This document shows positions 1 through 11,251 of a stretch of DNA of 64,000 bases, in pieces. A program made the position numbers and the translations under genes. The number at the start of each line of letters is the position of its first letter. Within the stretch, counting starts at the first letter, position 1. The notes below the pieces were generated by a model. The model saw only the letters and a list, made by a program, of their open reading frames with translations, was not told the origin of the DNA and searched no databases. The stretch is from Snodgrassella sp. CFCC 13594 (GTDB lineage Bacteria > Pseudomonadota > Gammaproteobacteria > Burkholderiales > Neisseriaceae), in NCBI RefSeq assembly GCF_001590725.1, contig NZ_LQXR01000012.1, positions 1-64,000 on the forward strand. The letters are read 5' to 3'.

Positions 1-43
1 TGCCTGAATGGCTTTCCCAAACTCATTTTAGGACGAGCAATAT

Positions 44-685
44 TCATTCATGCATAAAATACCACCCTGCCTCAAGCAATAAACCCACCGCGATCAAAAT
101 AAAAATCACAGCACAACCTCGATTAAGGTATTGCAACCTTTTTCCTTGATGCAGCCATTGTGCCAAAGTTTTTCCAGAATAGGCATAAATCAACTGCCAT
201 GTGATCTCAATTACAAAAAAACTGACAATTAAAATTAAATATTGTGGCAGAGTTGACGATGTTGTTTGTACAAATTGCGGGAAAAATGCGGCAAAAAATA
301 AAATTGCTTTGGGGTTTGATAACGACACCCCCAGACCAATACGGAACAGCCTACTCGGCGTGGGTGCTACTTTAATGATGTCGGCACCCGACAAATCATG
401 ACTGCGTGCATGCCATGCCTGCCAACCTAAGTAAGCCAGATACAATGCACCCAATGATTTGCCGATTTCAAACCATGCAGGCCAGCGACTACTCACAATG
501 GAGACCCCGCCAATAGATAGGCCCAATAAAATCAGCAAGCCCACACTCAATCCCAGTAAAGTGTAGACCGTTTTACGCAAACCATAATTCAAACCATACT
601 GAAAAGCCAGCAACATATTGGGACCCGGCGTTGCCGAAATCACCACATTACTGAGCACAAACAGCCACCATGTACCCCAACCCAT
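44..685 (-). CDS. LysE/RhtB-family amino-acid exporter
   Basis: A 213-residue inner-membrane protein predicted to export amino acids or related metabolites. It has the LysE/RhtB hallmarks: a hydrophobic first helix followed by the signature ATPGPNMLLAFQYG near residues 18-31, five or six hydrophobic segments, and a second conserved stretch NPKAILFFAAFFPQF near residues 124-138. The length is usual for the family (about 205-215). The ATG at 685 begins MGWGTWW. It lies downstream of the gltD end on the same strand, but a hairpin built from two uptake sequences (703-733) separates them, so it is probably its own unit. The substrate cannot be deduced from sequence. Confidence 0.88.
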   Translation of the reverse strand: MGWGTWWLFVLSNVVISATPGPNMLLAFQYGLNYGLRKTVYTLLGLSVGLLILLGLSIGGVSIVSSRWPAWFEIGKSLGALYLAYLGWQAWHARSHDLSGADIIKVAPTPSRLFRIGLGVSLSNPKAILFFAAFFPQFVQTTSSTLPQYLILIVSFFVIEITWQLIYAYSGKTLAQWLHQGKRLQYLNRGCAVIFILIAVGLLLEAGWYFMHE

Positions 686-702
686 AGCGCACCTTCAACA
701 AT

Positions 703-733
703 AAGGCTGCCTGAAAAACATTCAGGCAGCCTT
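703..733 (-). terminator. Terminator made from an inverted pair of uptake sequences, after gltD
   Basis: AGGCTGCCTGAA at 704-715 faces TTCAGGCAGCCT at 721-732, giving a 12-bp stem with a 5-base loop. A flanking T-rich stretch follows on the minus strand. It sits 24 bases past the gltD stop. Inverted uptake-sequence pairs commonly act as intrinsic terminators in this family. Confidence 0.75.
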
Positions 734-756
734 AAATCAGTCACGGTTAATAGAAA

Positions 757-2228
<1,472 letters not shown>

Positions 2229-2261
2229 TCAAGCAGCCTAGCTGGCTGCCTGAAAGCCAGA

Positions 2262-5200
2262 TTATTGGGTTACCGCACGCAGTTCCGTGACAGTGCGACG
2301 CTTGTGCCCCAATAACGCGTTAACATCATTGGCTTTGGGTTTGACCAACACAAAGCGGTCAACATAGTTGTCCCAATCGCCCAAAATACGCTCACCCAGT
2401 GGGCTGTGTGTGTTTTCCACATGTTCGGCAATCAAACCGCGCAAATGCTCCTGATGCGTCGGCAAATCCGTAATGCTTAGGCCTTCGGTCAATTCGGTGT
2501 TCAGGCGATGGTCAAAACCGCCGTCCACATCCAATACATAAGCAAAACCACCGGTCATGCCTGCGCCGAAATTAATGCCTGTTTGACCCAATACACACAC
2601 CACCCCACCGGTCATGTATTCGCAGCCGTTATCACCAATGCCCTCAACCACCACAGTGGCACCGGAGTTACGCACACCAAAGCGTTCGCCCGCTTTACCA
2701 GAAGCAAACAGTTTGCCGCCTGTAGCGCCATACAAACAGGTATTGCCAGCGATGGTGGCTTCTTCTGGTTTGAATGCGGTGCCGCCATGTGGCCGGATGA
2801 CGATCTTACCGCCAGCCATGCCTTTGCCCACATAATCATTGGCATCACCTGTCAGATACAAATTAACGCCGCCAGCCAACCACACACCCAAACTTTGACC
2901 TGCCGTACCATTCAAACGAATATCAAACTGCTGTTCCAAATTACCACGATTGCCATATTTCTCGGCAATTTGGCCAGATAAAGTTGCGCCCACTGAACGA
3001 TCGGTATTGTCAATGTCGTAGCTCAAGTCCACGTTACTACCGCTTGCCAACGCATCACCAATATCTTTCATGATGCTGCGATTGAGGCGCCCTTTATCAA
3101 ATGGCGGGTTATTTTGAGTGCAATGCAATGCACTGCCTGCTGGTACTTTGGGCGAATACAACAAGCCACTCAAATCCAAAGTGGCGTGCTTGGGCGTAGT
3201 ACCTGCAATAATTTCCAACAAATCCGTACGACCAATCAAATCCGTGAGCTTAGCAACACCTAACTGGGCCATAATTTCACGAACATCTTGAGCAATGAAT
3301 TTAAAGTAATTCATGGCTTTTTCAGGCAATCCGTGGAAATGCTTGTTACGCAAAGTTTCATCTTGCGTGGCCACACCAGTCGCACAATTATTTAGATGAC
3401 AAATACGCAAATACCGACAACCCAATGCTACCATCGGCCCTGTGCCAAAACCGAAGCTTTCAGCGCCCAAGATCGCGGCTTTGATAATGTCTAAACCCGT
3501 TTTGAGGCCACCATCAACTTGCAATCGCACCTTATGGCGTAGATTGTTTTCCACCAAAGCCTGTTGTGCTTCAGCCAAACCCAATTCCCAAGGGCTGCCT
3601 GCATATTTCACACTGGTCAACGGGCTTGCACCGGTACCCCCATCGTAACCAGAAATGGTAATCAGATCGGCATAAGCTTTGGCCACACCCGTAGCAATCG
3701 TACCCACACCAGGCAAAGATACCAGTTTTACAGAAATCAGCGCACGTGGGTTAATTTGTTTCAAGTCAAAAATCAGCTGCGCCAAATCCTCAATGGAATA
3801 AATATCATGATGTGGTGGCGGTGAAATCAAAGTAGCACCAGGCACGGCATAGCGCAGTTGGGCAATGTATGGAGTCACTTTATCACCCGGTAATTGGCCA
3901 CCCTCACCGGGTTTAGCGCCCTGCGCCACCTTAATTTGAATCACATCGGCACTCATCAAATAAGCTGGGGTCACACCAAACCGACCAGAAGCCACTTGCT
4001 TGATGCGTGACACCTTTTCAGTGCCATAGCGTTTGGGGTCTTCACCACCCTCGCCCGAATTTGAGAAGCCACCCAAACGATTCATCGCAATGGCCAAAGA
4101 CTCATGAGCCTCTGGACTCAATGCACCGATCGACATAGCCGCGCTGTCAAATCGTTGATAGAGATTTTCCGCCGCTTCAACTTTATCCAGCGCAATGGGC
4201 GTTTTATTCTCGATTTTCAAGCGCAATAAATCACGCAAAGTGGTGACTGGTCGGTTGTTCACTGCATCCGCATATAAGCGGTATTTGGCATAGTCACCAG
4301 TATTGACCGCTGATTGAAGTGTATTCACCACTTCAGGATTGTATGCATGGTATTCACCTTGCGGCTTGAACTTCAAAAAACCGCCCGAATCCAAGGATTT
4401 ACTGCGCTGCCATGCGACTTTGTGAAAGCGCTGTAATTCAGCATCCAACTGCTCAAAGGTTGCTCCTTCAATGCGACTGGCCATCCCTTTAAAGCATAAA
4501 TGAGCCACTTCATGATGGAAACCAATGGCTTCAAACAAACGAGCACAACGGTAAGATGAAATGGTGGATATCCCCATTTTCGAAATAATCTTGTACAAGC
4601 CTTTATTGATACCATTGCGAAAATTGGCCATGACCACACGCAAGGGCTTGGCAATCGCACCAATGCTGACCATGCGCGCCAAACTTTCATACGCCAAATA
4701 GGGGTACACAGCAGTGGCGCCCAAACCAATCAACACCGCAAAGTGGTGCGGATTGCGAGCAGAGCCAGTTTCCATAATGATGTTGGCGTCACAGCGCAAA
4801 TTGGTATCGACTAAACGCTGCTGAATTGCACCTACTGACATCGGCGCAGGAATCTGGATTAAATCCTTACCAATTTTGCGGTCAGACACAATCAGCAACA
4901 CTGCGCCATTTTTCACCGCATCCACTGCGGCATCACACAGTTTTTCAATGGCCTGTTCCAGCCCCATTTCTGCGGGATTGTAAACGGCATCCAAACGATG
5001 ACTTTTATAGTGCGCTTCAGGCAACTTTAAAAGTTGCATCATGTCAGAGTACAACAGCACTGGTGATTTAAAATTAACCCGATGCGACATCCCTTCTGCT
5101 TCAAAAAATACACTCATTTCTCGACCAATACTGGTGGTCAAGCTCATCACGTGTTTTTCTCGCAAAGGATCGATGGGCGGATTGGTCACCTGCGCAAAAT

Positions 5201-6728
5201 ATTGGCGGAAATAATCGTAAATGAGACGGGGACGCTGAGAAAGCACGGCAAAAGGCGTGTCATCACCCATCGAGCCCACTGCTTCTTGACCGTTTTCGCC
5301 CAAAACGCGCAACACGCTTTCCATCTCTTCTTGATCATACCCAAACTGCTTTTGAAACACCGCCAATTTAGCGGGATCCAAATATGGCTCGCCCACCTGA
5401 TCATCTGGCAATTGCTCAAAAGGAATCAGCGAAAGTACATTTTTATCCAACCACTCTCGATAAGGGTGCCGCGCTTTCAATTCATTATTAATGGCACTGG
5501 AATGCAGCAGCTTACCTTCCCTAGTATCAATTACCAACAATTCACCAGGGCCGACACGGCCTTTTTCCAACACTTCATCCGGCGCGTAATCCCAAATACC
5601 CACCTCAGACGCAATGGTGATCAATCCATCTTGGGTAATCACATAACGCGCTGGACGTAAACCGTTGCGATCAAGGTTGCAAGCCGCGTAGCGGCCATCA
5701 CTCAACACAATGCCTGCGGGGCCATCCCAAGGTTCCATGTGCATAGAGTTGAAGTCGTAAAACGCGCGCAAAGCATCATCCATGTCTGGGTTATGCTGCC
5801 ATGCCGGTGGCACCAATAAGCGCATAGCGCGGAATAAATCCATGCCACCATTCACAAACAATTCCAGCATATTGTCCAATGAGCTGGAATCAGAGCCCGT
5901 TTCATTCACAAAAGGAGCTGCCGTTTGTAAATCAGGAATCAGCGGTGTGTGGTATTTGTATGCACGCGCCCGCGCCCATGCCCGGTTGCCTGAAATGGTA
6001 TTGATTTCGCCATTGTGCGCCAAATAACGAAATGGCTGAGCCAGCTGCCAGCGCGGTAAAGTATTGGTGGAGAAGCGTTGATGAAACAAACAAATCGCAG
6101 ATTGCATGCGCAAGTCGGCCAAGTCTAGATAAAACTTAGGCAAATCTTTGGGCATGCACAGACCTTTATAAATGGTGACCTGATTAGACAGGCTGCATAT
6201 ATAAAAGTCGCGGTGGCTAATGCGTTTTTCAATGCGCCGACGCGTCATAAATAAACGCCGCTCCAAATCACGCGGCAGCCAACCCGCTGGCGCATTCACA
6301 ATCACCTGACGAATAATGGGCATGTCAGCCAACGCAATCTCACCCAACACCGCTTGATTGATGGGTACTTCACGCCACATCGCTACGCCTAAGGTTTCTC
6401 GGGTCAGCTCTTCTTCAATAATGGCCTGATATTCTGTTGCCAAAGCCTCTTCATGAGGTAAAAACACCATCCCCACGGCAAAGTTCTTAGCCAAGGCAAT
6501 GCCAGCTTCTTCCGCTACTGCTTGAAAAAACCGTTTCGGCATCTGCATCAACAAGCCGCAACCATCCCCAGTTTTCCCATCGGACAAAATAGCGCCACGA
6601 TGCTGCATACGCGACAAACCCAAGATGGCAGTACGCACCACTTTGTGGCTTGGTTCGCCCTGTATGTGGGCAATCAATCCGAAGCCGCAATTTTCTTTTT
6701 CTAAGGTGCGATCATATAGTTTGGTCAT
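2262..6728 (-). CDS. gltB: Glutamate synthase large subunit GltB
   Basis: The 1488-residue large (alpha) subunit makes two glutamates from glutamine and 2-oxoglutarate. The N-terminal class II amidotransferase domain begins after a short propeptide: Cys14 in ENCGFGLIAH is the expected nucleophile once residues 1-13 are removed. Further domains follow: central, the FMN/Fe-S synthase barrel (GEGGEDPKRYGTEK, ISGYDGGTGASPL, LGCRYLRICHLNNCATGVATQ with cluster cysteines) and the C-terminal glycine-rich beta-helix (GTAGQSLGVW, GGKIVIRP). Length matches bacterial GltB. It is followed 96 bases later by gltD, so the two form an operon. No regulatory site was recognised upstream. Confidence 0.97.
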   Translation of the reverse strand: MTKLYDRTLEKENCGFGLIAHIQGEPSHKVVRTAILGLSRMQHRGAILSDGKTGDGCGLLMQMPKRFFQAVAEEAGIALAKNFAVGMVFLPHEEALATEYQAIIEEELTRETLGVAMWREVPINQAVLGEIALADMPIIRQVIVNAPAGWLPRDLERRLFMTRRRIEKRISHRDFYICSLSNQVTIYKGLCMPKDLPKFYLDLADLRMQSAICLFHQRFSTNTLPRWQLAQPFRYLAHNGEINTISGNRAWARARAYKYHTPLIPDLQTAAPFVNETGSDSSSLDNMLELFVNGGMDLFRAMRLLVPPAWQHNPDMDDALRAFYDFNSMHMEPWDGPAGIVLSDGRYAACNLDRNGLRPARYVITQDGLITIASEVGIWDYAPDEVLEKGRVGPGELLVIDTREGKLLHSSAINNELKARHPYREWLDKNVLSLIPFEQLPDDQVGEPYLDPAKLAVFQKQFGYDQEEMESVLRVLGENGQEAVGSMGDDTPFAVLSQRPRLIYDYFRQYFAQVTNPPIDPLREKHVMSLTTSIGREMSVFFEAEGMSHRVNFKSPVLLYSDMMQLLKLPEAHYKSHRLDAVYNPAEMGLEQAIEKLCDAAVDAVKNGAVLLIVSDRKIGKDLIQIPAPMSVGAIQQRLVDTNLRCDANIIMETGSARNPHHFAVLIGLGATAVYPYLAYESLARMVSIGAIAKPLRVVMANFRNGINKGLYKIISKMGISTISSYRCARLFEAIGFHHEVAHLCFKGMASRIEGATFEQLDAELQRFHKVAWQRSKSLDSGGFLKFKPQGEYHAYNPEVVNTLQSAVNTGDYAKYRLYADAVNNRPVTTLRDLLRLKIENKTPIALDKVEAAENLYQRFDSAAMSIGALSPEAHESLAIAMNRLGGFSNSGEGGEDPKRYGTEKVSRIKQVASGRFGVTPAYLMSADVIQIKVAQGAKPGEGGQLPGDKVTPYIAQLRYAVPGATLISPPPHHDIYSIEDLAQLIFDLKQINPRALISVKLVSLPGVGTIATGVAKAYADLITISGYDGGTGASPLTSVKYAGSPWELGLAEAQQALVENNLRHKVRLQVDGGLKTGLDIIKAAILGAESFGFGTGPMVALGCRYLRICHLNNCATGVATQDETLRNKHFHGLPEKAMNYFKFIAQDVREIMAQLGVAKLTDLIGRTDLLEIIAGTTPKHATLDLSGLLYSPKVPAGSALHCTQNNPPFDKGRLNRSIMKDIGDALASGSNVDLSYDIDNTDRSVGATLSGQIAEKYGNRGNLEQQFDIRLNGTAGQSLGVWLAGGVNLYLTGDANDYVGKGMAGGKIVIRPHGGTAFKPEEATIAGNTCLYGATGGKLFASGKAGERFGVRNSGATVVVEGIGDNGCEYMTGGVVCVLGQTGINFGAGMTGGFAYVLDVDGGFDHRLNTELTEGLSITDLPTHQEHLRGLIAEHVENTHSPLGERILGDWDNYVDRFVLVKPKANDVNALLGHKRRTVTELRAVTQ

Positions 6729-7074
6729 TCCAAAACCTCTTTTGCTGGTAGTACTTTAGTAGTGTTCTTTTGGGCAAAGCAAGAGCGTTAAAATACAAAA
6801 CTTTACCGCACTGCGTCAAAGTTTTTTTGCACTGCGAAACTAATTTTTTCATTTGTATGTCAGAATCATTTGAACAAATCCACTAGGTGCGTTTTTATTC
6901 AAATTACATCATGTGCCATTTTCAGCATTTTTCACCACATCCCACTAGTGAATGCCAGATTTATGGTTGATTCTCCTTTATAGAAGAACCAGCATCTATA
7001 TCTCAATCCATGCGCCAGTGTACTGTGTACACAACAATGGCGCCGATTCTAGTTATCCCAAACACACCTGCCAT
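6729..7074. other. Intergenic region upstream of gltB
   Basis: 346 bases, AT-rich, between the gltB start and the end of the hydrolase gene (same strand). It must hold the gltBD promoter. I see no ORF with good coding character, no convincing RNA gene and no clear operator. Confidence 0.5.
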
Positions 7075-7722
7075 TTAATCAGCGTTATGGGATGCCAATA
7101 AGGCCGGAAGCAAACGGACAATCCACTGCCGCAATAACATTAATTGCCCATGGAAAAAATGTCCGGCTCCCGGCACCACCACCACAGGCATGCCTTGCTC
7201 TGCAGCCCAAACCAAACCATTTTTCAAAGGGATCACATCATCATCCTCACCTTGGATCAGTAAGGTTCGCAAAGCATCAAATGCCGGTGGCGCAGGCACA
7301 GTGTATTTACCCACTGCAGGGGCAATGAGCAATAGCGCATCCGGCTTAGCGGTACGCGCCGCAAACAGTGCCACATAACCACCAAAAGAAAAACCCGACA
7401 ATACAAACTGGGTGGCTTGAGGATGTTGTGCACGGGCATAATCAGCCACAGCCAAACAGTCCACCACTTCACCGCGGCCATAATCATGCTGTCCGTCACT
7501 CAATCCCACGCCCCGAAAATTGGGCAAATAGCAATGAAAGCCCAATTGCGACAAAGCTTTTGCTGCCGTTTGTACGACTTTATTGGTATTCAACCCGCCT
7601 TGCAGCGGATTGGGATGATTGATGACAGCCACACCGCGACCCATACCTTGCGCTGGCACATAAAGGGTTTCCAAACGCCCCACAGGTCCTGCTATCCACA
7701 ATTGTTGCTGTTTAGCCAACAT
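7075..7722 (-). CDS. Alpha/beta hydrolase (dienelactone-hydrolase-like)
   Basis: A 215-residue cytoplasmic serine hydrolase of unknown substrate. It shows the alpha/beta-hydrolase order: HPNPLQGG oxyanion region near 36-43, NFRGVGLSDG near 69-78, the nucleophile elbow GFSFGG near 111-116, the acid region IQGEDDDVIPL near 158-168, and the catalytic His in GAGHFFHG near 188-195. This arrangement is typical of the short hydrolases related to YsgA/CocE-like proteins. The ATG at 7722 overlaps the end of the ferredoxin-like gene by 11 bases, so the two are co-translated. No membrane segment or signal peptide. Confidence 0.85.
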   Translation of the reverse strand: MLAKQQQLWIAGPVGRLETLYVPAQGMGRGVAVINHPNPLQGGLNTNKVVQTAAKALSQLGFHCYLPNFRGVGLSDGQHDYGRGEVVDCLAVADYARAQHPQATQFVLSGFSFGGYVALFAARTAKPDALLLIAPAVGKYTVPAPPAFDALRTLLIQGEDDDVIPLKNGLVWAAEQGMPVVVVPGAGHFFHGQLMLLRQWIVRLLPALLASHNAD

Positions 7723-8059
7723 CCGAATTTTCCTCCTCTAGCGGATCCAGCAATAAACGCTCAACAGGGCGGCCTTTCGCCAAGTCCTCATCTAAGATTT
7801 CCTGTAAATCAGCGTCATCCACATAGGTATACCACCGCCCTTCAGGGTAAATCACCAAGCAAGGACCTTCGTCACAACGCCCCAAACAGCCTGATTGGCT
7901 AACACGCAGCTTGCCTGGACCAATTAATCCTTGTTTTTTGGCATGCCCTTTGATGTAATCAAGCGCACCAGCACCCACCTCGTCATCACCACAACTTTGA
8001 CGACTCGGATCATTGCGTTGATTACAGCACACAAATACATGCCGTTGAAAATAAGCCAT
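7712..8059 (-). CDS. (2Fe-2S) ferredoxin domain protein, thioredoxin-like fold
   Basis: A 115-residue protein of the thioredoxin-like 2Fe-2S ferredoxin family, related to the NuoE-type fold. Cysteines expected to bind the cluster are seen in VFVCCNQR, RQSCGDDE, QSGCLGRCDEGPCLVIYPEG; the last stretch is the signature of this family. The start at 8059 (MAYFQRH) is preferred to the upstream ATG because family members begin this way. It overlaps the downstream hydrolase gene by 11 bases. Electron partner unknown. Confidence 0.85.
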   Translation of the reverse strand: MAYFQRHVFVCCNQRNDPSRQSCGDDEVGAGALDYIKGHAKKQGLIGPGKLRVSQSGCLGRCDEGPCLVIYPEGRWYTYVDDADLQEILDEDLAKGRPVERLLLDPLEEENSDVG

Positions 8060-8114
8060 TTTGCATTCCTTTATCAAAGAGCGCCTAGATAAGCAGGCTG
8101 CCTGAAACCTTCAT

Positions 8115-8909
8115 TCAATCAAAAGACAAGCCAGAATGATGATGGTGTTGTTGTGACTTAATCGCAGCCAACATAATGGGCAAATCCAGATCAAACTGAG
8201 CGGCTCGCTGTTGCGCGCGTTTCTTTAACGCTGCCCAATCGCGCATCGTGGGTGTTTCTTGGAAAGCCAGCACCGCCACATTGCCATGCGTTTGTGCAGG
8301 CACCATCAAAACACGATGATCAAACACTGCGCGCAAACGACGCACAAATGTCTGGAATCGTTTATCGCCCTGCCACCAATTGGTTACAAACACACCGCGA
8401 TCACTTAATGCGGTGCGGCAGTCTGCAAAAAATGGCTCGCTAACCAATTCATCAATGATTTGTTCGCCATCAAACCCATCCACCAACAGCACATCCGTTT
8501 GGCCGCGCAAAACTTTCACATATTCGGCGCCATCCGCTTCAATCACTTCAAAGCGATCACTTTCAAACGGCAATTCAAACAGTCCACGGGCAATTTGGAT
8601 CACTTGGGGATTGATTTCAATTGCAGTCTGGCGCGTTTCAGGCAAAAACGCATCAATCCAGCGCGCAAAAGAACCGCCACCCAAACCAATTTCAGTGATG
8701 TGTTTGGGCAACTCGTCCACGAACAACAGCCACGCCATCATGGCGCGGCTATACGACAATACCAGCTCACTGGGATTGTCCAAATTCATTGAGCTTTGTA
8801 TGGTGGGCGTACCCAAGTGCAAAGAGCGAATATTGCCTTCTTCGGAAATACCCACCTCAGGCAAGGCGTGTCGCCCGGGACGCAGGCGGCGATAAGGATG
8901 TTGTGGCAT
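8115..8909 (-). CDS. Spermidine-synthase-like methyltransferase-fold protein
   Basis: A 264-residue protein with the Rossmann fold of polyamine aminopropyltransferases. Visible motifs are GLGGGSFARWID (ligand-binding glycine loop), EINPQVIQIARGLF, EADGAEYVK and LLVDGFDGEQI, and the start of the chain lacks most of the N-terminal beta domain of true SpeE. Such short homologues are common in Neisseriaceae and betaproteobacteria and may not make spermidine. The ATG at 8909 begins MPQHPYRRLRPG. It lies between an uptake sequence (8934-8945) and the ferredoxin gene, with another uptake sequence (8095-8106) just downstream. Confidence 0.78.
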   Translation of the reverse strand: MPQHPYRRLRPGRHALPEVGISEEGNIRSLHLGTPTIQSSMNLDNPSELVLSYSRAMMAWLLFVDELPKHITEIGLGGGSFARWIDAFLPETRQTAIEINPQVIQIARGLFELPFESDRFEVIEADGAEYVKVLRGQTDVLLVDGFDGEQIIDELVSEPFFADCRTALSDRGVFVTNWWQGDKRFQTFVRRLRAVFDHRVLMVPAQTHGNVAVLAFQETPTMRDWAALKKRAQQRAAQFDLDLPIMLAAIKSQQHHHHSGLSFD

Positions 8910-8952
8910 AAATATCGAGAATCACGCTGCCTTTTCAGGCAGCCTTAGTGGT

Positions 8953-9822
8953 TTAAGCATCGGTGCCGGCCAATAAATGCAGTGCTTCCTGATATTTGGC
9001 CAATGTTTTGTCAATCACATCCGCAGGCACTTTCGGTGCAGGAGGTTGCTTATTCCAACCACTCTGCGTTAGCCAATCGCGGATAAACTGCTTATCAAAT
9101 GAAGGCGGGTTGGTGCCCACTTGGTATTGGTCTGCCGGCCAAAATCGGCTGGAATCAGGGGTCAATACCTCATCCATTAACGTGAGTGTTCCGTGTTCAT
9201 CCAAGCCAAATTCAAATTTGGTGTCGGCAATAATAATGCCTTTCTGGCGAGCAAATTCAGCAGCTTGTGAATACAAGGCAATGGCCTTTTCACGCACCTG
9301 GCGGGTTAATTCTGAACCCAGTAAACGTTCGCACTCAGCCAAGCTGATGTTTTCATCATGGTCTCCCACGGCAGCTTTGCTTGAAGGGGTAAAAATCACT
9401 TCCGGCAACTGCTGTGCTTCTTGCAAGCCAGTTGGCAGGGTAATGCCGCAGATGGCACCTGTTTTCTGATAATCCTTCCAGCCGCTCCCCGCCAAATAAC
9501 CCCGCACAATGGCTTCAATTTTTAATGGCTCAAGCTTTTTAACCACCACAGCCCGCTTGGCCAATGCTTTGGCTTGCGCTGGTGGCAAAATATCATCAAC
9601 CGTTTCGCCAGTAAAATGGTTAGGCATCACATTTTTGAGTTGTTCAAACCAAAAATTGGAAATTTGTGTGAGAATTTCGCCTTTCCCAGGAATCGGGTCA
9701 TCCAAAATCACATCAAATGCCGATAAACGATCCGAAGCCACCATCAACATACGCCGGCCATCGATTTCATATAAATCACGTACTTTGCCTGAATAAATCT
9801 TTTTTAACCCCAATTCGCTCAT
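8953..9822 (-). CDS. purC: Phosphoribosylaminoimidazole-succinocarboxamide synthase
   Basis: SAICAR synthetase, the ATP-dependent step joining aspartate to CAIR in purine synthesis. The 289-residue chain begins with the nucleotide-binding [11 protein letters not shown] and [11 protein letters not shown] and contains the conserved [16 protein letters not shown] and [12 protein letters not shown] motifs with [12 protein letters not shown]. The length is that of the longer, yeast-like type rather than the roughly 237-residue E. coli enzyme. ATG at 9822. It is a single gene in the minus direction, with a divergent stress operon starting at 10091. Confidence 0.96.
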   Translation of the reverse strand: MSELGLKKIYSGKVRDLYEIDGRRMLMVASDRLSAFDVILDDPIPGKGEILTQISNFWFEQLKNVMPNHFTGETVDDILPPAQAKALAKRAVVVKKLEPLKIEAIVRGYLAGSGWKDYQKTGAICGITLPTGLQEAQQLPEVIFTPSSKAAVGDHDENISLAECERLLGSELTRQVREKAIALYSQAAEFARQKGIIIADTKFEFGLDEHGTLTLMDEVLTPDSSRFWPADQYQVGTNPPSFDKQFIRDWLTQSGWNKQPPAPKVPADVIDKTLAKYQEALHLLAGTDA

Positions 9823-10090
9823 GACCCGCCTTTCTGAATTTCAGGTGTGTATCGACTGGCGCAGCACCAAGACACAAATATGCAGATTGGCAATGTCCAT
9901 ACCAATATGTTAACGTTAATCGTCCTGCGCTCAAGCCAACAGCAAGACGTTTATTTTAACCGAAAATTACGTCTTTCAGGCAGCTTGTGTACTTGAAAAT
10001 GGTGTTTTACCACCCAGATATTTTTCGTGGTACCCATTTTAATGCCAACATGGCCTTTAATTGTTATCTCCTGCACGAAAGGAAACCATC

Positions 10091-10414
10091 ATGAGTAAAG
10101 ATTTTGAAGCCCAGAAAAAAGAATTGATGAAGGAAGTGCGTTCCGTATTAAATGAAGTAGAAGATTTGTATGAGTCTTCTGTGGATAACGGTTCTGAGCA
10201 AGCCAAAGCGCTGAAACAAAAAGTCCAAGAAAAATTAACCAAAGCCAAAGACCACCTGTGGGACATGGAATCTACACTCACTGAAAAAGCACGTGAAACG
10301 GCAGCACGCACCGACGAATTAGTCAGGGAACAACCTTACTACGCCATGGGCGCCGCCGCTTTGACAGGTCTATTGGTGGGCTTGTTGATGAGCAGCAGTT
10401 GTAAACGTCGTTAA
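10091..10414 (+). CDS. DUF883 family protein (ElaB/YqjD-like)
   Basis: A 107-residue protein with a long acidic/basic helical part (residues 1-78, likely coiled coil) and one C-terminal hydrophobic segment (YYAMGAAALTGLLVGLLM) ending in CKRR. This is the ElaB/YqjD layout: inner-membrane anchored, reported to bind ribosomes in stationary phase in E. coli. The ATG at 10091 follows GAAAGGAAACC; an upstream in-frame start would add ten unlikely residues. First gene of a three-gene cluster equivalent to yqjD-yqjE-yqjK. Confidence 0.85.
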   Translation: MSKDFEAQKKELMKEVRSVLNEVEDLYESSVDNGSEQAKALKQKVQEKLTKAKDHLWDMESTLTEKARETAARTDELVREQPYYAMGAAALTGLLVGLLMSSSCKRR

Positions 10415-10427
10415 TGGTGTGATTGAT

Positions 10428-10458
10428 ATTTCAGGCAGCCAAGTAGGTTGCCTGAAAT
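10428..10458 (+). terminator. Hairpin from two diverged uptake sequences
   Basis: ATTTCAGGCAGCC and GGTTGCCTGAAAT form an imperfect stem around a short loop just after the DUF883 gene. It may partly end that transcript before the next gene. Confidence 0.55.
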
Positions 10459-10516
10459 AAATAAGCCACGTCATGAATCATTATATTGATAACCAACCAC
10501 ACTGGGACACACCATC

Positions 10517-10918
10517 ATGGGCTTAGGCGATCATGCACGCCAATTTAAAAGCTGGTTAACCTATGGCAGCGAGCTGCTGTGGCTGCGCCTAAGAATGCTG
10601 CGTTTGGATGCCATTGCGCAATTGCGCAGCGTTATTTTTCTGTTTGTGGCGGCCTTGTTTTCGACGGTGGCCTTTTTTCTTGGTTTTATCAGCTTATTGT
10701 TCGCACTCAACAGCGTGCTTTCCCCTGTGGCCAAAATGTGGGTATTTTTTGGCTTAACGGGTTTGTTTTTCTTAGTGGTTATCGGTTTATTGTGGTGGGT
10801 GGCTCGACTATGGCAGCAACAGGGCCGCTTTATGGAAGACACTTTACATGCAATGGAGCAGGATTTTGCCTATCTAAACAACCGCGATACCAGCATAGGA
10901 AAGAAAAACGATGAGTAA
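10517..10918 (+). CDS. YqjE-like / phage-holin-family membrane protein
   Basis: A 133-residue membrane protein with two strongly hydrophobic segments (about residues 38-64 and 73-98) and charged ends, matching the Actinobacterial holin-X/YqjE family (DUF1469). The role is unknown; it usually travels with ElaB/YqjD-like proteins, as here. ATG at 10517 begins MGLGDHARQFK. Its end overlaps the next start by 8 bases, showing translational coupling. Confidence 0.82.
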   Translation: MGLGDHARQFKSWLTYGSELLWLRLRMLRLDAIAQLRSVIFLFVAALFSTVAFFLGFISLLFALNSVLSPVAKMWVFFGLTGLFFLVVIGLLWWVARLWQQQGRFMEDTLHAMEQDFAYLNNRDTSIGKKNDE

Positions 10919-11195
10919 ACGCACACCCACTTGGCAGCAACAAAAAGAACTCCTCAACCTTAAAGCGGAAGTGGTGCGTTTAAAACTGGTTTCTGAACAA
11001 TTAAAAAGCAGGTCCAGTCGGCAACAACCCACCCTGGATTGGTCGCGGTGGTTAGGCATGCTGGATGGCATCCCACTAACTGGATTGGCGTTTAAACTGC
11101 TCAACAAGCCCAAAAATTGGCGCAATAAAATCGTTTTGGGCGCCCTATTGAGTGCAATCACACTGTGGCGCAAACCACGTCAAGAAAACAAATAA
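10911..11195 (+). CDS. Small YqjK-like membrane protein
   Basis: A 94-residue hypothetical protein. It has a basic, helical N-terminal half and a moderately hydrophobic segment near residues 76-88 (IVLGALLSAITLW). By position it matches the third gene of the yqjD-yqjE-yqjK group, but sequence similarity to YqjK is weak, so the name is only positional. It starts inside the previous stop region (GATGAGTAA) and is followed at once by a strong terminator. Confidence 0.68.
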   Translation: MSKRTPTWQQQKELLNLKAEVVRLKLVSEQLKSRSSRQQPTLDWSRWLGMLDGIPLTGLAFKLLNKPKNWRNKIVLGALLSAITLWRKPRQENK

Positions 11196-11199
11196 ACAA

Positions 11200-11236
11200 T
11201 AAAAAAGAAGCAGGCATTTGCCTGCTTCTTTTTTAT
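11200..11236. terminator. Strong bidirectional terminator
   Basis: A perfect hairpin with 9-bp core GAAGCAGGC/GCCTGCTTC, A-run on the left and T-run on the right. It serves the yqj-like operon on plus and dapD on minus, which converge here. Confidence 0.92.
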
Positions 11237-11251
11237 ATTGATAATCAACTA

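Noticed and set aside
2233..2250. Hairpin between gltB and gltD
   Set aside because: Only a 6-bp stem (GCAGCC/GGCTGC) without a T-run; too weak to call a terminator or attenuator.
5082..5660. Long antisense frame inside gltB
   Set aside because: Typical third-frame shadow of a long conserved gene.
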